Under the pieces are notes generated by a model that ran no database searches, was not told where the DNA came from, and saw only the letters and a list, made by a program, of their open reading frames with translations. A DNA stretch of 64,000 bases from an uncultured Flavobacteriaceae bacterium. Lineage in GTDB: Bacteria; Bacteroidota; Bacteroidia; Flavobacteriales; Flavobacteriaceae. Position 1 is the stretch's first letter. Each line of letters starts with the position of its first letter. The stretch lies in the NCBI GenBank assembly GCA_949372605.1, contig CASIAE010000008.1, positions 124,001 to 188,000 of the forward strand, in the 5' to 3' direction. The translations under genes were made by a program, and so were the position numbers. This document shows positions 21,546-33,247 of this stretch, piece by piece.

Positions 21546-22521
21546 ATGAATAAAGATTATTTTAAATCACTTGAACTACCCGTAATTGCAGCTCCGATGT
21601 TTCTAATTTCTGGACCAGAATTGGTGATAGAATGTTGTAAAAATGGAATTGTTGGTACATTTCCAGCTTTGAATCATAGAACGACCGAAGGTTTTGAGCA
21701 ATGGGTCATCCAAATAAAGGATTCTCTTGCTGCTTTTGAAGCGGAAACAGGTGAAAAGGCAGCACCTTTCGGAGTTAACCTTATTGTACACGCCACGAAC
21801 ATGCGTGTTCAGGCTGATCTTGAAATTTGTGTGAAACATCAAGTTCCTTTAATTATAACTTCTTTGGGCAGCGGTAGCTCAGTTGGTTGATGTGGTCCAC
21901 AGCTATGGTGGCTTGGTTTATCATGACGTCATCAAAAGACGTCATGCTGAAAAAGCTGCTGAAGTAGGAGTAGATGGTCTCATTCTTGTTGCCGCTGGGG
22001 CAGGAGGACACGCAGGTACTTTACATCCTATTGCGTTGATTAATGAGATAAAAAAGTTTTTTAATAAAACAATTCTTTTGTCTGGTTGTTTAAGTACCGG
22101 GAATGACGTCGCAAGTGCAATGCAGATGGGTGCTGATATGGCTTATATGGGAACACGATTCATCAATGTAAAGGAAAGTATGGCTGATGAGGAGTATCAA
22201 AAAATGATTGTAGAGAGTTCTGCTGAAGACATTATCTATACTGCTGCAGTTTCTGGAGTTCATGCAAGTTTTTTAAGACCCAGCCTTGAGGCAATGGGCG
22301 TGACGGAAGACAAATGGAAACAGTCTAAAAAGATTGACTTTGGAAGCGAATTGGATGCGGCTAAGGCTGAAGCAAAAGCCTGGAAGACCATTTGGTCTGC
22401 TGGTCAAGGTGTAAGTGCAATTAAAGAGACACTTCCTGTTGCGAGTTTGGTACGCCAATTAAAAAAAGAGTTCATTGCCGCAATTAAAGAACAACAAAAA
22501 CTATTAGAGGTTTATAAATAA
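21546..22521 (+). pseudogene. Nitronate monooxygenase (NPD family), frameshifted
   Basis: FMN enzyme that oxidises alkyl nitronates. The first frame (to 21890) has the phosphate- and flavin-binding start PVIAAPMFLISGPELV, then GTFPALNHRT. The second (from 21883) has HDVIKRRHAEKAAEVGVDG, GLILVAAGAGGHAG and MGADMAYMGTRFI, all standard for class I NMO. They join if one base is removed at 21867-21870, giving LGAVAQLVDVVHSYGG. Joined length is about 324 residues, the usual size. It starts one base after the DUF4442 stop. Either recent decay or a base-calling error. Confidence 0.85.
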
Positions 22522-22545
22522 AACACAATGCAAGGCCTTTGTTTT

Positions 22546-23634
22546 TTAAAGGTCTCGCGTTAATGATTTTACAATTTTATTTTCTGATAAAAACTCCTTA
22601 AGCATCACTTTAATAGAGGTGTAAAGAGGTATGGCAACAATCATTCCTACCGATCCCATAAGGCTGCCTCCTGCCAGAATTACAATAAATATTTCTAAAG
22701 GGTGAGATTTCACACTATTGGAAAAAATCATTGGTTGACTGAAAAAATTATCGATTAATTGCCCGATGGAAAAGCCAATCATGACATAAATCGTTTTGGG
22801 CAGTATCACTGTACTGAACTCGGCATCAAGGTTACTGGTCATGCTCAGGAATATCATTAGGAGTCCCCCGATGAGTGGACCGACATAAGGAATGAGGTTG
22901 AGCAAAGCACACAAGAAGGCTATTACAAATGCATTTTGAATCCCAAAGACGACAAGAACAAGGGTGTAGATAATGAGCAGAATACTTATTTGAAGCAATA
23001 AACCCAAAAAATATCTTGAGAGCAAATCCTTGATTTTCTCAAATGATTTTTTTAATCTGTTTTCATCTCGATCATTAATCAATAGCATTGCGCCTCTTTC
23101 CAATAGAAGACTGTCTTTCAAAAGGAAGAAAGAAATAAAAGTCACGGAAAACATCCCGATGGTAATGCTTCCAAGAACGCTCAATAGTTGATTAAGAAAT
23201 TCAGGAATGGCACTCAAGTAATTGTTACTAAAAAAGCTTTCGTTTGTTGCAATCGAATCCCAAAAATCACTATTAAAATTAAAATGAACACTTATCTCCT
23301 CTAATATCTTTTTAACATTTAGTTCTAATTCCTCCAAATTCAGCAGGGATAGATTTTCTCCTTGCTTAATGATTAAGGGAATAAATAAGGAGATGATCCC
23401 TGCTAAAATTCCGATGAGTATTAATAAAGTGGTAGAAGCTGCCAACAGATTACTGAACTTTAGTTTTGATTTTAAAAAAAGCACAATTGGTCTTCCTATC
23501 AGGGAGACCACAGCAGCAATACAGATATAGATCAATAAAATATGAAGTTCGAAAATCAACCAAATGCCAAAAACAATCAGTGAAAGTTGAAGTATTGCAT
23601 TTACAATGCCTTTAGCAATTCCGTTATTATTCAT
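22546..23634 (-). CDS. AI-2E family (PerM-type) membrane transporter
   Basis: A 362-residue inner-membrane protein with seven or eight hydrophobic segments. Family signatures are NLIPYVGPLIGGLLMIF at about residue 242 and HPLEIFIVILAGGSLMGSVG near residue 315, followed by MIVAIPLYTSIKVMLKEFL. Members include TqsA (autoinducer-2 export) and Na+/H+ antiporters, so the substrate here is open. A long soluble loop lies at about residues 95-150. The gene is convergent with the preceding monooxygenase and 36 bases downstream of the rsmE stop on the same strand, so it may be the last gene of that transcript. Confidence 0.85.
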   Translation of the reverse strand: MNNNGIAKGIVNAILQLSLIVFGIWLIFELHILLIYICIAAVVSLIGRPIVLFLKSKLKFSNLLAASTTLLILIGILAGIISLFIPLIIKQGENLSLLNLEELELNVKKILEEISVHFNFNSDFWDSIATNESFFSNNYLSAIPEFLNQLLSVLGSITIGMFSVTFISFFLLKDSLLLERGAMLLINDRDENRLKKSFEKIKDLLSRYFLGLLLQISILLIIYTLVLVVFGIQNAFVIAFLCALLNLIPYVGPLIGGLLMIFLSMTSNLDAEFSTVILPKTIYVMIGFSIGQLIDNFFSQPMIFSNSVKSHPLEIFIVILAGGSLMGSVGMIVAIPLYTSIKVMLKEFLSENKIVKSLTRDL

Positions 23635-23670
23635 AGGTTAAATATAAGAAGAAAAAGAAGAATTTGTTTT

Positions 23671-24387
23671 TTAAGTTTTATTTTGTTCTCTGTTTAAAAC
23701 GACTGTGTGACAGGCAACGAATCCCGCAGTTTCAGTTCGTAATCTCTGATTACCCAGAGCGATGGGAAGAAAATCGTTTTCCAATGCCAACTCAACTTCT
23801 TCACTTGAAAAGTCGCCTTCTGGACCAATCAAAATCAGAACATCTTTATTCAGGGATTTGTAAGAAGAAAGATTCGATTTATTACTTTCTTTACAATGAG
23901 CGATGAACTTATTGTCAGCGCTATTGCTGGGTACAAAATCAGAGAAGCTTGTGAGGGAATTCAATTTAGGAAGGTGAAACTGATTGGACTGCTTGAGTGC
24001 ACCAATTAATATTTTCTCAAATCTTTCTAATTTAATATTTCTGCGTTCCGAATGGTTGCATAGAATAGATGTGATGTGTGTGATTCCGATTTCTGTAGCT
24101 TTCTCTAAAAACCATTCCATTCGGTCGTTGCTTTTGGTCGGTGCTATTGCAATATGGATGTTAGACGTAGCTTTTTCGTGAAAGATTGTTGCTGTTTTTT
24201 TTGCAATTGTATTTCTGGTGTCAAGCATTGTGATTTCCCCTTTCCACTCAAGCCCTTTACCATTAGTCACGGTGATTGCATCTCCTGTTTTTTTTCTCAA
24301 TACTTTGGAAATGTGTCTGCTCTCTTCAGTGGAGAATTTTATTTCTGAAGTGGATTCCAAAATATTTTCCTGAAAAAAAAGTTCCAT
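23671..24387 (-). CDS. rsmE: 16S rRNA m3U1498 methyltransferase
   Basis: SPOUT-class methyltransferase that methylates U1498 of 16S rRNA in the decoding region. The 238-residue length is typical. It has the N-terminal PUA-like part (EESRHISKVLRKKTGDAITV) and the knotted C-terminal domain with ILIGPEGDFSSEEVELA and IALGNQRLRTETAGFVAC, which bind S-adenosylmethionine. It starts two bases after the tsaD stop, so the two are cotranscribed. Start ATG is clear. Confidence 0.95.
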   Translation of the reverse strand: MELFFQENILESTSEIKFSTEESRHISKVLRKKTGDAITVTNGKGLEWKGEITMLDTRNTIAKKTATIFHEKATSNIHIAIAPTKSNDRMEWFLEKATEIGITHITSILCNHSERRNIKLERFEKILIGALKQSNQFHLPKLNSLTSFSDFVPSNSADNKFIAHCKESNKSNLSSYKSLNKDVLILIGPEGDFSSEEVELALENDFLPIALGNQRLRTETAGFVACHTVVLNREQNKT

Positions 24388-24389
24388 AT

Positions 24390-25412
24390 TTAAAAAGGTA
24401 AACGTGCACTGACGGTATGATTTAAGCTTCCAAATTCTTTGGACTTGTATTTATAATATCCGACAATACCGATCATTGCGGCATTGTCTGTGGTGAATTC
24501 AAGCTTTGGAAGAAAAACTTCCCATTGATTTTCAAGGGCTTTGCTTTTGAGAACAGTTCTAATTTCCGAATTGGCAGCAACGCCGCCGCCGATTGCAATT
24601 CTTTTTATATTAACCTGCTCAGTTGCCAATTCAATTTTAGCCATCACAATAGCGACCAAGGTCATTTGTAAGGAAGCACAAAGATCCTCAAGATTTTCTT
24701 CTACAAAATCAGCATTCTTTGAAATATTGTTATGCACCAAATTTCGAAAAGCAGTTTTAATACCACTAAAACTCATGTTCAGTCCTGGAACTTTCGGGAT
24801 TGGGAGTTTAAATGCGTTTGGATTTCCTTTTTTTGACAGTTTGTCAATGGCAGGTCCAGCAGGATAGCCTAATCCCATGATTTTACCACACTTATCAAAC
24901 GCCTCACCGATAGCATCGTCTAAAGTATTCCCTAAAATTGACATCTTAAGGTGACTTTCTGCCAAAACCAATTGGGTGTGACCCCCAGATAGGGTAACCC
25001 CAAGAAAAGGAAACTCGGGTACTTTTTTTTCTTTATTCTTTATAAAATGACACAGCAAATGCCCTTGCATGTGATTTACTGCTATTAAAGGGATCTTTAA
25101 ACTTAATGCAAGAGACTTGGCAAATGCACTCCCAACAAGTAATGAACCCAATAAACCAGGTCCTTGTGTGTAGGCAATTGCAGATAGCTGTTTTTTATCG
25201 ATATTTGCAATATAGAGTGCTTGATGGACAACAGGAACAATGTTGGCTTGATGGGCTCGTGAAGCAAGTTCGGGGACAACACCGCCATATTGACGATGAA
25301 TTTCCTGATTTGCAATACAACTGGATAAGACTTCATTATTGCAAAGCACTGCCGCAGCAGTATCGTCGCAAGAAGATTCAATTCCTAAAATGTAGCACGG
25401 GTCTTTTTCCAT
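24390..25412 (-). CDS. tsaD: tRNA N6-threonylcarbamoyladenosine transferase subunit
   Basis: Transfers the threonylcarbamoyl group to A37 of tRNAs reading ANN codons, in complex with TsaB and TsaE. The 340-residue protein has LGIESSCDDTAAAV at the start, the metal ligands His114 and His118 in VNHMQGHLL, the TLSGGHTQLVLA loop, and GIGGGVAANSEIR-like nucleotide motif (AIGGGVAANSEIR). Length and motifs are complete. It is divergent from the TamB-like gene, with only 86 bases between start codons as given. Confidence 0.97.
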   Translation of the reverse strand: MEKDPCYILGIESSCDDTAAAVLCNNEVLSSCIANQEIHRQYGGVVPELASRAHQANIVPVVHQALYIANIDKKQLSAIAYTQGPGLLGSLLVGSAFAKSLALSLKIPLIAVNHMQGHLLCHFIKNKEKKVPEFPFLGVTLSGGHTQLVLAESHLKMSILGNTLDDAIGEAFDKCGKIMGLGYPAGPAIDKLSKKGNPNAFKLPIPKVPGLNMSFSGIKTAFRNLVHNNISKNADFVEENLEDLCASLQMTLVAIVMAKIELATEQVNIKRIAIGGGVAANSEIRTVLKSKALENQWEVFLPKLEFTTDNAAMIGIVGYYKYKSKEFGSLNHTVSARLPF

Positions 25413-25498
25413 GAAGTTTCTTAAATATGGAACAAAAATAAAATTTTACAATCAAAAAGTCACACAAAATAGCGGGGTTAATCTTTTTTACTTTTACA

Positions 25499-28400
25499 GT
25501 GGTTTTCTTTCTGCTAATTTTGGTGCTTAATTCTTCTATAGTTCAAACCAAATTGGCCTCCCGCATCACCAACCAAATCAACAAAGATTATTCCACAGAT
25601 ATTAATGTGAATCAAGTTGCAATTGGGTTTATGGGAGATGTCTTGCTTAAAGATGTTTTTGTTGCCGATCAGCGAGAAGACACACTTTTCTATGCCAAAA
25701 ACATTAAAACGGATTTAAATATTTTAGATCAATTATTAGATGGTAAATTCGTTCTCCACAACGCTACACTCGATGGATTCTTTCTCAGAATTAATCATTA
25801 TGAAGAAGATAATTCCTTAAAAAGTTTTATTAATCAATTAAATTCAAAAGAAAATCCCAATAAAGGGAATAAGGATTTATTCTTAGTACTAGATAATTTG
25901 ACGATTTTGAATGGAAAAATAATTAATTCAAATAAACAAGACGCTTCAAAGGATTATTTAATTGATGATATCAGTCTCACGGCAACTGATTTTTATTTGG
26001 TAGGAAAAGAAATAGAAGCTCAGATTATTACTTCTAATTTTACTTCCAAAGAATTCGGTAATCTTAAATCACTAGAAGGGGATTTATTCTACAATCCGTG
26101 CTTTATGAGCCTAAACTCATTAAAACTTAAAACTCAAAATAGTATTTTAAAGGGTGATCTAAGTCTCAGTAATAATCATGAAAGTTTTAAAAACCTGAAC
26201 GATGCTGTTTTTATTAAAGCAGATTTTAATCAAATTAAATTAGATGAAGAAGACCTCATTCGTTTTGTTTCTCTACCTGAAAATTTCAAACCACTCGTCG
26301 GAAATTTTAGTTTAAATGGAACTTTAAACAATTTGGAGTTGACCGAAATGGTTTTATCCAACGATGCTTTTTCACTTGATGCCAGACTAAAGGTTTCAGG
26401 GCTGATGGGGGACTTTCCGGATAGCGGGGGCTTGAGGATTAATGAGTTTGAAATTTTTCCTTCGAGATTGAACTCAATTTTAGTTGAAAAATATTTACTT
26501 CGAATTCCTGAAGGAATTTTGGCAAATGACACTTTAAGCTTGAAGGGAAATATTGTTTATAAAAACAGTTTATTGACAAGCACATTAAGTTTAACAATTG
26601 ACACTGGAGAAATAGATCATCAGAGTGAAATGTTAGTGGTTAAAAATAATGGAAAAATTGAGATTGATCAATTAAAGGCTAACTTTAAGGTGCGCAATCT
26701 GAAGTTGGAAAATTTCAATAAAAATCTAGGAGAAGTTTCAGCCTATTTATCTTTAAAAGGCAATAAACTATTAACTGCCGAGTGTGATTTGAATTATGAC
26801 ATTATTGTATCAAATCTAAATCTCTTTTCTAAACAGTATAAAAGTATTCGAGGCAATGGTGAACTTAATGATGGAAACATAACAGCTAAAATTTCAATTG
26901 ATGACGACAAGTTATCTGCTTCTTTAAACAGTGCGTTCTCATTTAATGAACCATTAAAAAAACATCAATTAGAGTTAAAATTTAATTATCTAAACCTACA
27001 TGAATTTAATCCTGAGTTTGGTGGAGGTAAGGCTATTTTTTCCGGAGGTTTGAATTTATTTTTTGTTGGAAATCACTTTGATGATATCAGGGGGAATATA
27101 ATTTTTAAAGACATTGCTTTTGAAAATGCTTTTAAAACTTTTTCTTACAATGATTTTATTATTGAAACTAATTTGGTCAATCATTACCGAAGCCTTAAAA
27201 TAATTAATTCTGACTTTATTAGTGGCCAAATTGAAGGAGGGTATAAATTAAGTCAACTTCCTTCTCTTTTTTCTAATGCACTCTCTGAAGTTTATTCTTT
27301 TTTGCCTTTTAAGGAAGTAGATAAAAATCAGGAACTCTCCTATGACATTAGAGTTAAAAGTGGCTATTTGAGTGCATTGCTTCCAGCCCTATCAGTTCAA
27401 GAAGACGCGATTTTTAAAGGCAGATTATCCTCTTCAATTAATCAATCTAAATTAGAGTTTAAGATTCCCCTGTTTTCATACAAAGGAGTAAATTCTGAGA
27501 ACTTTAATCTTCAAATTGACACTCAAAATCCAATATACAGCACTTTTGTGTCAATTGGGAAAATTTCAGGGGAGCGATACAATATTCATGACTTTTACAC
27601 CTTAGGCATTCGCAAAAATGATACACTTTCATTCCGATCTGAATTTAAAGGAGCCCTTGATTCAACGGATGAATTCAAGTTTAATTCCTACCAGACTGTG
27701 TCTGACGGGTTTTCTGTTTTTGGAATATTGCCTTCGTCTGTTTTGTATCGGGATAACCTCTGGAAAATCAATGCTGATTCAGACAAAAATCATATTATAA
27801 AATTTAATAATCTTGACCAAAGCATAATACTAAGCAGCTTTGAAGCTGAGTCTGAAAACGAACATGTTCTTGTTAGTGGAAGTTATCATTCCAAAAATGA
27901 TTTTGCCTTAGCGTTTGACTTGGATCATGTGAATCTTGATAAAGTTGCAAGCTATAATCCCAATTTCGTATTGAAGGGAAATATTGATTTATCTTTAAAT
28001 ATTCGACGTTCATTTGGCGACAACACTTTTAATCTAAATGGGGAGATTTCTGATCTGATTGTTAATAATGAGTCAATGGGTAATTTTAAGGTTTTCACTT
28101 CTGGAAATACACAATTAAACTCCTATGAACTTAATGCAGTATTAAATAAAAGCGGAAAGAAATCATTAACAGGAAAAGGTACTCTTTTGGGGTTAGATCA
28201 AAAACCGAGACTAGACCTCGATCTTGTTTTTGATGAATTTGATTTAAAATTTTTAACGCCTTTAGGAAAGAATAATATTAATAATTTAAGAGGAATAGCG
28301 AGGGGAGAAATCAACTTTTGGGGACCGCTTGACGGAATAATGCACAGTGGAGGTTTGAAAATAGATAATGCTGGCTTTACTGTACCCTCTCTCAATACTG

Positions 28401-29881
28401 ATTATCAATTTGAAAACGGAACTTCAATAGGTTTAATTGATCAAAAATTTGAAATTAAAAGCGCACGTATTGTTGATACTAAATTTGATACCCAAGCCAG
28501 CTTAAGTGGTGTTTTTCAACATCAAAAATTTAAGGATTGGTCTTTAAACATGAAGGTAGATTCTGACCGGATTCTGATGCTAAATTTACAAGAAGACAAA
28601 GAACGCGTTTTTTATGGAGATGGATTTTTGAATGGTAGTGTCAATTTAATTGGACCTGCTAAAAACTTGACAATAGATGTGGTTGGTTCCACAGAACAGG
28701 GAACTAACATAAAAATTCCTTGGGCTGATGATTATGGATTGGCGGACACTTCCTTCATTAAGTTTATTGATAAATCTGTTAAATCGAAAAAGAAAAACAC
28801 AACTGCCTCAACGGTAGATGAATTTAGAGGTTTACAAATGAATTTTGAACTTGACATCAAACCCAATGCAGAAGTTGAAATAGTTATAGATAAGGAATCT
28901 GGAAGTTACTTAGGGGGCAGTGGAGCAGGAAGTATTTTGATGGAAATAAATAATAAAGGGAAATTCAACATGTGGGGGGATTTTATTACTTATGAAGGGA
29001 TTTATAATTTTAAGAATTTAAGTATAATTGATAAAAAATTTAATCTAAAGCAAGGCGGAACAATAGTTTGGGAAGGCAACCCGCTTAGTGCACAAATGGA
29101 TATGGAAGCTGTTTATAAAGTTCCTGGAGGTGCCAATCCGGCATTACTTTTAGACAACCCCAATTTTAATAAGAAAATCCCAACAGAAGTTCTGATTCGG
29201 CTTCAAGGAAGTCTTTTAAAACCCGATGATCCTGTGTTTGAAATTGATTTTCCCAATGCAAGCGGTATCGTTACTTCAGAGATAAATTATCGCTTGTCTG
29301 ATCCGCAGGTTAGTCAGTTGCAAGCTATCTCACTACTTTCTCAAGGAATTTTTATTAATGAAGTAAGTATCAGTGTTCATGGAATAACCAATAATCTTTA
29401 TGAAAAAGCTTCTGATTTATTCAGTAATATTTTAGGAGACGATCAAGGAAAGTTACAAGTTGGGTTGAATTATCTTCAAGGAGATAACAATCAAGCACTA
29501 GATATTAAGACTCAAGATCGCTTAGGATTGACATTGTCTACACAAATAACGGATCGTATTCTTTTGAATGGAAAGATTGGTGTTCCCGTGGGCGGAGTGG
29601 AAGAAACTTTGATTGTTGGTGACCTTCAGATTGATTTTATTTTAAATGAAGAAGGGTCTTTACGAGCAAAAGTCTTTAACAAAGAAAATGAATTTAGATA
29701 CATAGGAGATGAATTGGGATACACGCAAGGAGTCGGGATTTCCTATCAAGTTGATTTTGATACTTTTAGTGAATTAATTATTAAAATTATTAAAACCAAA
29801 AAGGAGAATTTAGCACTCAAGAGCAAGGATATTACTAAAAACTATAAAGCTTTAGGGGTAGATTTTATTGATAAAAATTAA
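25499..29881 (+). CDS. TamB-like (DUF490) translocation/assembly protein
   Basis: A 1460-residue envelope protein thought to bridge inner and outer membranes and move lipids or help outer-membrane proteins. It has one N-terminal membrane anchor, a long beta-rich part of AsmA/TamB type, and a C-terminal TamB domain (about 1190-1420) with GSGAGSILMEINNKG, DFITYEGIYNFKNLSII and GGTIVWEGNPLSAQM. The GTG at 25499 cuts off the basic side of the anchor: the frame is open back to 25442 (IKKSHKIAGLIFF) but contains no ATG, GTG or TTG there, and the in-frame ATG at 25427 is followed by TAA after three codons. So the true start is unclear. A terminator follows at 29896. Confidence 0.85.
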   Translation: MVFFLLILVLNSSIVQTKLASRITNQINKDYSTDINVNQVAIGFMGDVLLKDVFVADQREDTLFYAKNIKTDLNILDQLLDGKFVLHNATLDGFFLRINHYEEDNSLKSFINQLNSKENPNKGNKDLFLVLDNLTILNGKIINSNKQDASKDYLIDDISLTATDFYLVGKEIEAQIITSNFTSKEFGNLKSLEGDLFYNPCFMSLNSLKLKTQNSILKGDLSLSNNHESFKNLNDAVFIKADFNQIKLDEEDLIRFVSLPENFKPLVGNFSLNGTLNNLELTEMVLSNDAFSLDARLKVSGLMGDFPDSGGLRINEFEIFPSRLNSILVEKYLLRIPEGILANDTLSLKGNIVYKNSLLTSTLSLTIDTGEIDHQSEMLVVKNNGKIEIDQLKANFKVRNLKLENFNKNLGEVSAYLSLKGNKLLTAECDLNYDIIVSNLNLFSKQYKSIRGNGELNDGNITAKISIDDDKLSASLNSAFSFNEPLKKHQLELKFNYLNLHEFNPEFGGGKAIFSGGLNLFFVGNHFDDIRGNIIFKDIAFENAFKTFSYNDFIIETNLVNHYRSLKIINSDFISGQIEGGYKLSQLPSLFSNALSEVYSFLPFKEVDKNQELSYDIRVKSGYLSALLPALSVQEDAIFKGRLSSSINQSKLEFKIPLFSYKGVNSENFNLQIDTQNPIYSTFVSIGKISGERYNIHDFYTLGIRKNDTLSFRSEFKGALDSTDEFKFNSYQTVSDGFSVFGILPSSVLYRDNLWKINADSDKNHIIKFNNLDQSIILSSFEAESENEHVLVSGSYHSKNDFALAFDLDHVNLDKVASYNPNFVLKGNIDLSLNIRRSFGDNTFNLNGEISDLIVNNESMGNFKVFTSGNTQLNSYELNAVLNKSGKKSLTGKGTLLGLDQKPRLDLDLVFDEFDLKFLTPLGKNNINNLRGIARGEINFWGPLDGIMHSGGLKIDNAGFTVPSLNTDYQFENGTSIGLIDQKFEIKSARIVDTKFDTQASLSGVFQHQKFKDWSLNMKVDSDRILMLNLQEDKERVFYGDGFLNGSVNLIGPAKNLTIDVVGSTEQGTNIKIPWADDYGLADTSFIKFIDKSVKSKKKNTTASTVDEFRGLQMNFELDIKPNAEVEIVIDKESGSYLGGSGAGSILMEINNKGKFNMWGDFITYEGIYNFKNLSIIDKKFNLKQGGTIVWEGNPLSAQMDMEAVYKVPGGANPALLLDNPNFNKKIPTEVLIRLQGSLLKPDDPVFEIDFPNASGIVTSEINYRLSDPQVSQLQAISLLSQGIFINEVSISVHGITNNLYEKASDLFSNILGDDQGKLQVGLNYLQGDNNQALDIKTQDRLGLTLSTQITDRILLNGKIGVPVGGVEETLIVGDLQIDFILNEEGSLRAKVFNKENEFRYIGDELGYTQGVGISYQVDFDTFSELIIKIIKTKKENLALKSKDITKNYKALGVDFIDKN

Positions 29882-29895
29882 ACCAAAAAATGATT

Positions 29896-29920
29896 AAACT
29901 ATTTCGGTATAGTTTTTTTA
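29896..29920 (+). terminator. Rho-independent terminator after the TamB-like gene
   Basis: Seven-pair stem AAACTAT/ATAGTTT with loop TTCGGT followed by a T run, 14 bases after the stop codon. Confidence 0.75.
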
Positions 29921-29925
29921 ATAGT

Positions 29926-29933
29926 TAAATTTG
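29926..29933 (+). promoter_or_regulatory. Bacteroidota -7 box for pfkA
   Basis: TAAATTTG agrees fully with the TAnnTTTG -7 element of Bacteroidota. It follows the terminator and lies 17 bases before the pfkA ATG, which would give a very short leader. No TTG was found at the -33 position, so the element is half-supported. Confidence 0.45.
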
Positions 29934-29950
29934 CCACAAGTTAAACCTTC

Positions 29951-31971
<2,021 letters not shown>

Positions 31972-31977
31972 TTAAGC

Positions 31978-32844
31978 ATGATTCTTGTTGTTGATAGCGG
32001 TTCTACTAAAACCGATTGGATAGCCCTTGACGATGAAGCCAATGTTCTTTTTTCTACTCAGACATTAGGCTTAAACCCTCAGGTATTATCAAGCGCTATT
32101 CTTAATGAAAGGATAATAAACAATTTTGATCTGTTTCAAAACAGGGAAAAAGTAAGCCATATCTATTTTTACGGAGCGGGTTGCGGAGTTGAAAGTCCAA
32201 TTAAGAGAATTGAAAAAGTTTTTAGTGGAATTTTTATAGACAGCAAGTTTTCTATTAAAGAAGACACTTATGCTGCTGTCTATGCCACAACAACTCCTAA
32301 TCAAGCTGCTGTAGTATGTATTTTAGGTACTGGCTCTAATTGCACATATTTTGACGGGAAAAAAATTGAACAGCATATTTCATCTTTAGGATATGTACTT
32401 ATGGACGAAGCCAGCGGGAATTTTTATGGTAAACAGCTTATTAGAGCTTATTATTTTAAGACCATGCCTGCTTATTTGGCGCTTAAATTTGAAGATGAAT
32501 TTGACTTAAGTGCTGACACAATAAAGGAAAGTATTTACCGTAAGGAAAACCCTAATACCTATTTGGCTCAGTTTGCAAAGTTCATTATTGAAAACAAAGA
32601 AGTTCCCGAAATGAAGACGATAATTAATGACGGTTTACAACGTTTTATCTCTCATCAAATTTTTCAATTTAAGGATGCAAAGGAAATTCCGATTCATTTT
32701 ATCGGTTCGATTGCATTTTATCTTAAAGAGGAATTAAATGAAATTCTAATTAAGAATAAATTAACGTTGGGGAAAGTAATAAAAAGGCCTATCGACGGAA
32801 TTGTTGCCTATCACAAAGAATTATTAGACACGTCCTATTTATAG
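31978..32844 (+). CDS. BadF/BadG-type kinase, N-acetylglucosamine kinase-like
   Basis: An ASKHA-fold ATPase of 288 residues. The phosphate-1 motif is VVDSGSTKTDWIAL, phosphate-2 is VCILGTGSNCTYFDG near residue 120, and DEASGNFYGKQLIRAYYF follows. Proteins with this layout in Bacteroidota act as N-acetylglucosamine kinases in amino-sugar and cell-wall recycling; the exact sugar is inferred. It starts six bases after the gap stop and is probably cotranscribed with pfkA and gap. Its 3' end faces ridA. Confidence 0.85.
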   Translation: MILVVDSGSTKTDWIALDDEANVLFSTQTLGLNPQVLSSAILNERIINNFDLFQNREKVSHIYFYGAGCGVESPIKRIEKVFSGIFIDSKFSIKEDTYAAVYATTTPNQAAVVCILGTGSNCTYFDGKKIEQHISSLGYVLMDEASGNFYGKQLIRAYYFKTMPAYLALKFEDEFDLSADTIKESIYRKENPNTYLAQFAKFIIENKEVPEMKTIINDGLQRFISHQIFQFKDAKEIPIHFIGSIAFYLKEELNEILIKNKLTLGKVIKRPIDGIVAYHKELLDTSYL

Positions 32845-32846
32845 GA

Positions 32847-33230
32847 TTATTTAGCTGCAATCATTGAAATTTCAACCCGAACTGATTTGGGTAACGTTTT
32901 CACTGCTGTTGTTTCTCTTGCAGGTGCTGTTTCGTGATCGAAATAGGAGGCATAGATTTCATTAACTTTTCCAAAACTTCCCATATCTGATAGGAAAATC
33001 GAAGTTTTAACTACATTTTCAAAACTCATTTCGGCAGCTTTCAATACTGCTTCTAGATTTCGCATAACTTGTTCTGTCTCTTTTTTTATATCACCTTCAA
33101 CAAGCTCCATCGTTTCTGGAACAAGCGGAATTTGCCCAGACAGATAAAGGGTGTTATTTATCATAACAGCTTGGTTATAAGGTCCGATTGGGGCAGGTGC
33201 ATTTAATGTGGTTATGATTTTCTTATTCAT
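32847..33230 (-). CDS. ridA: RidA-family enamine/imine deaminase
   Basis: Hydrolyses reactive 2-aminoacrylate and related imines that arise from PLP enzymes. The 127-residue protein has NAPAPIGPYNQAV, LYLSGQIPLVPETM, and TAPARETTAVKTLPKSVRVE, in which the Arg of APAR is the conserved substrate-binding Arg of active RidA proteins. Forms trimers in the cytoplasm. It is convergent with the kinase gene and lies 17 bases after the lptD-like stop on the same strand. Confidence 0.93.
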   Translation of the reverse strand: MNKKIITTLNAPAPIGPYNQAVMINNTLYLSGQIPLVPETMELVEGDIKKETEQVMRNLEAVLKAAEMSFENVVKTSIFLSDMGSFGKVNEIYASYFDHETAPARETTAVKTLPKSVRVEISMIAAK

Positions 33231-33247
33231 TTAAAGGATGTTTTGAT

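Noticed and set aside
21871-21887. GCGGTAGCTCAGTTGGT, which looks like the D-arm of a tRNA
   Set aside because: No acceptor, anticodon or T stem follows, and in the corrected frame it encodes AVAQLV of the nitronate monooxygenase.
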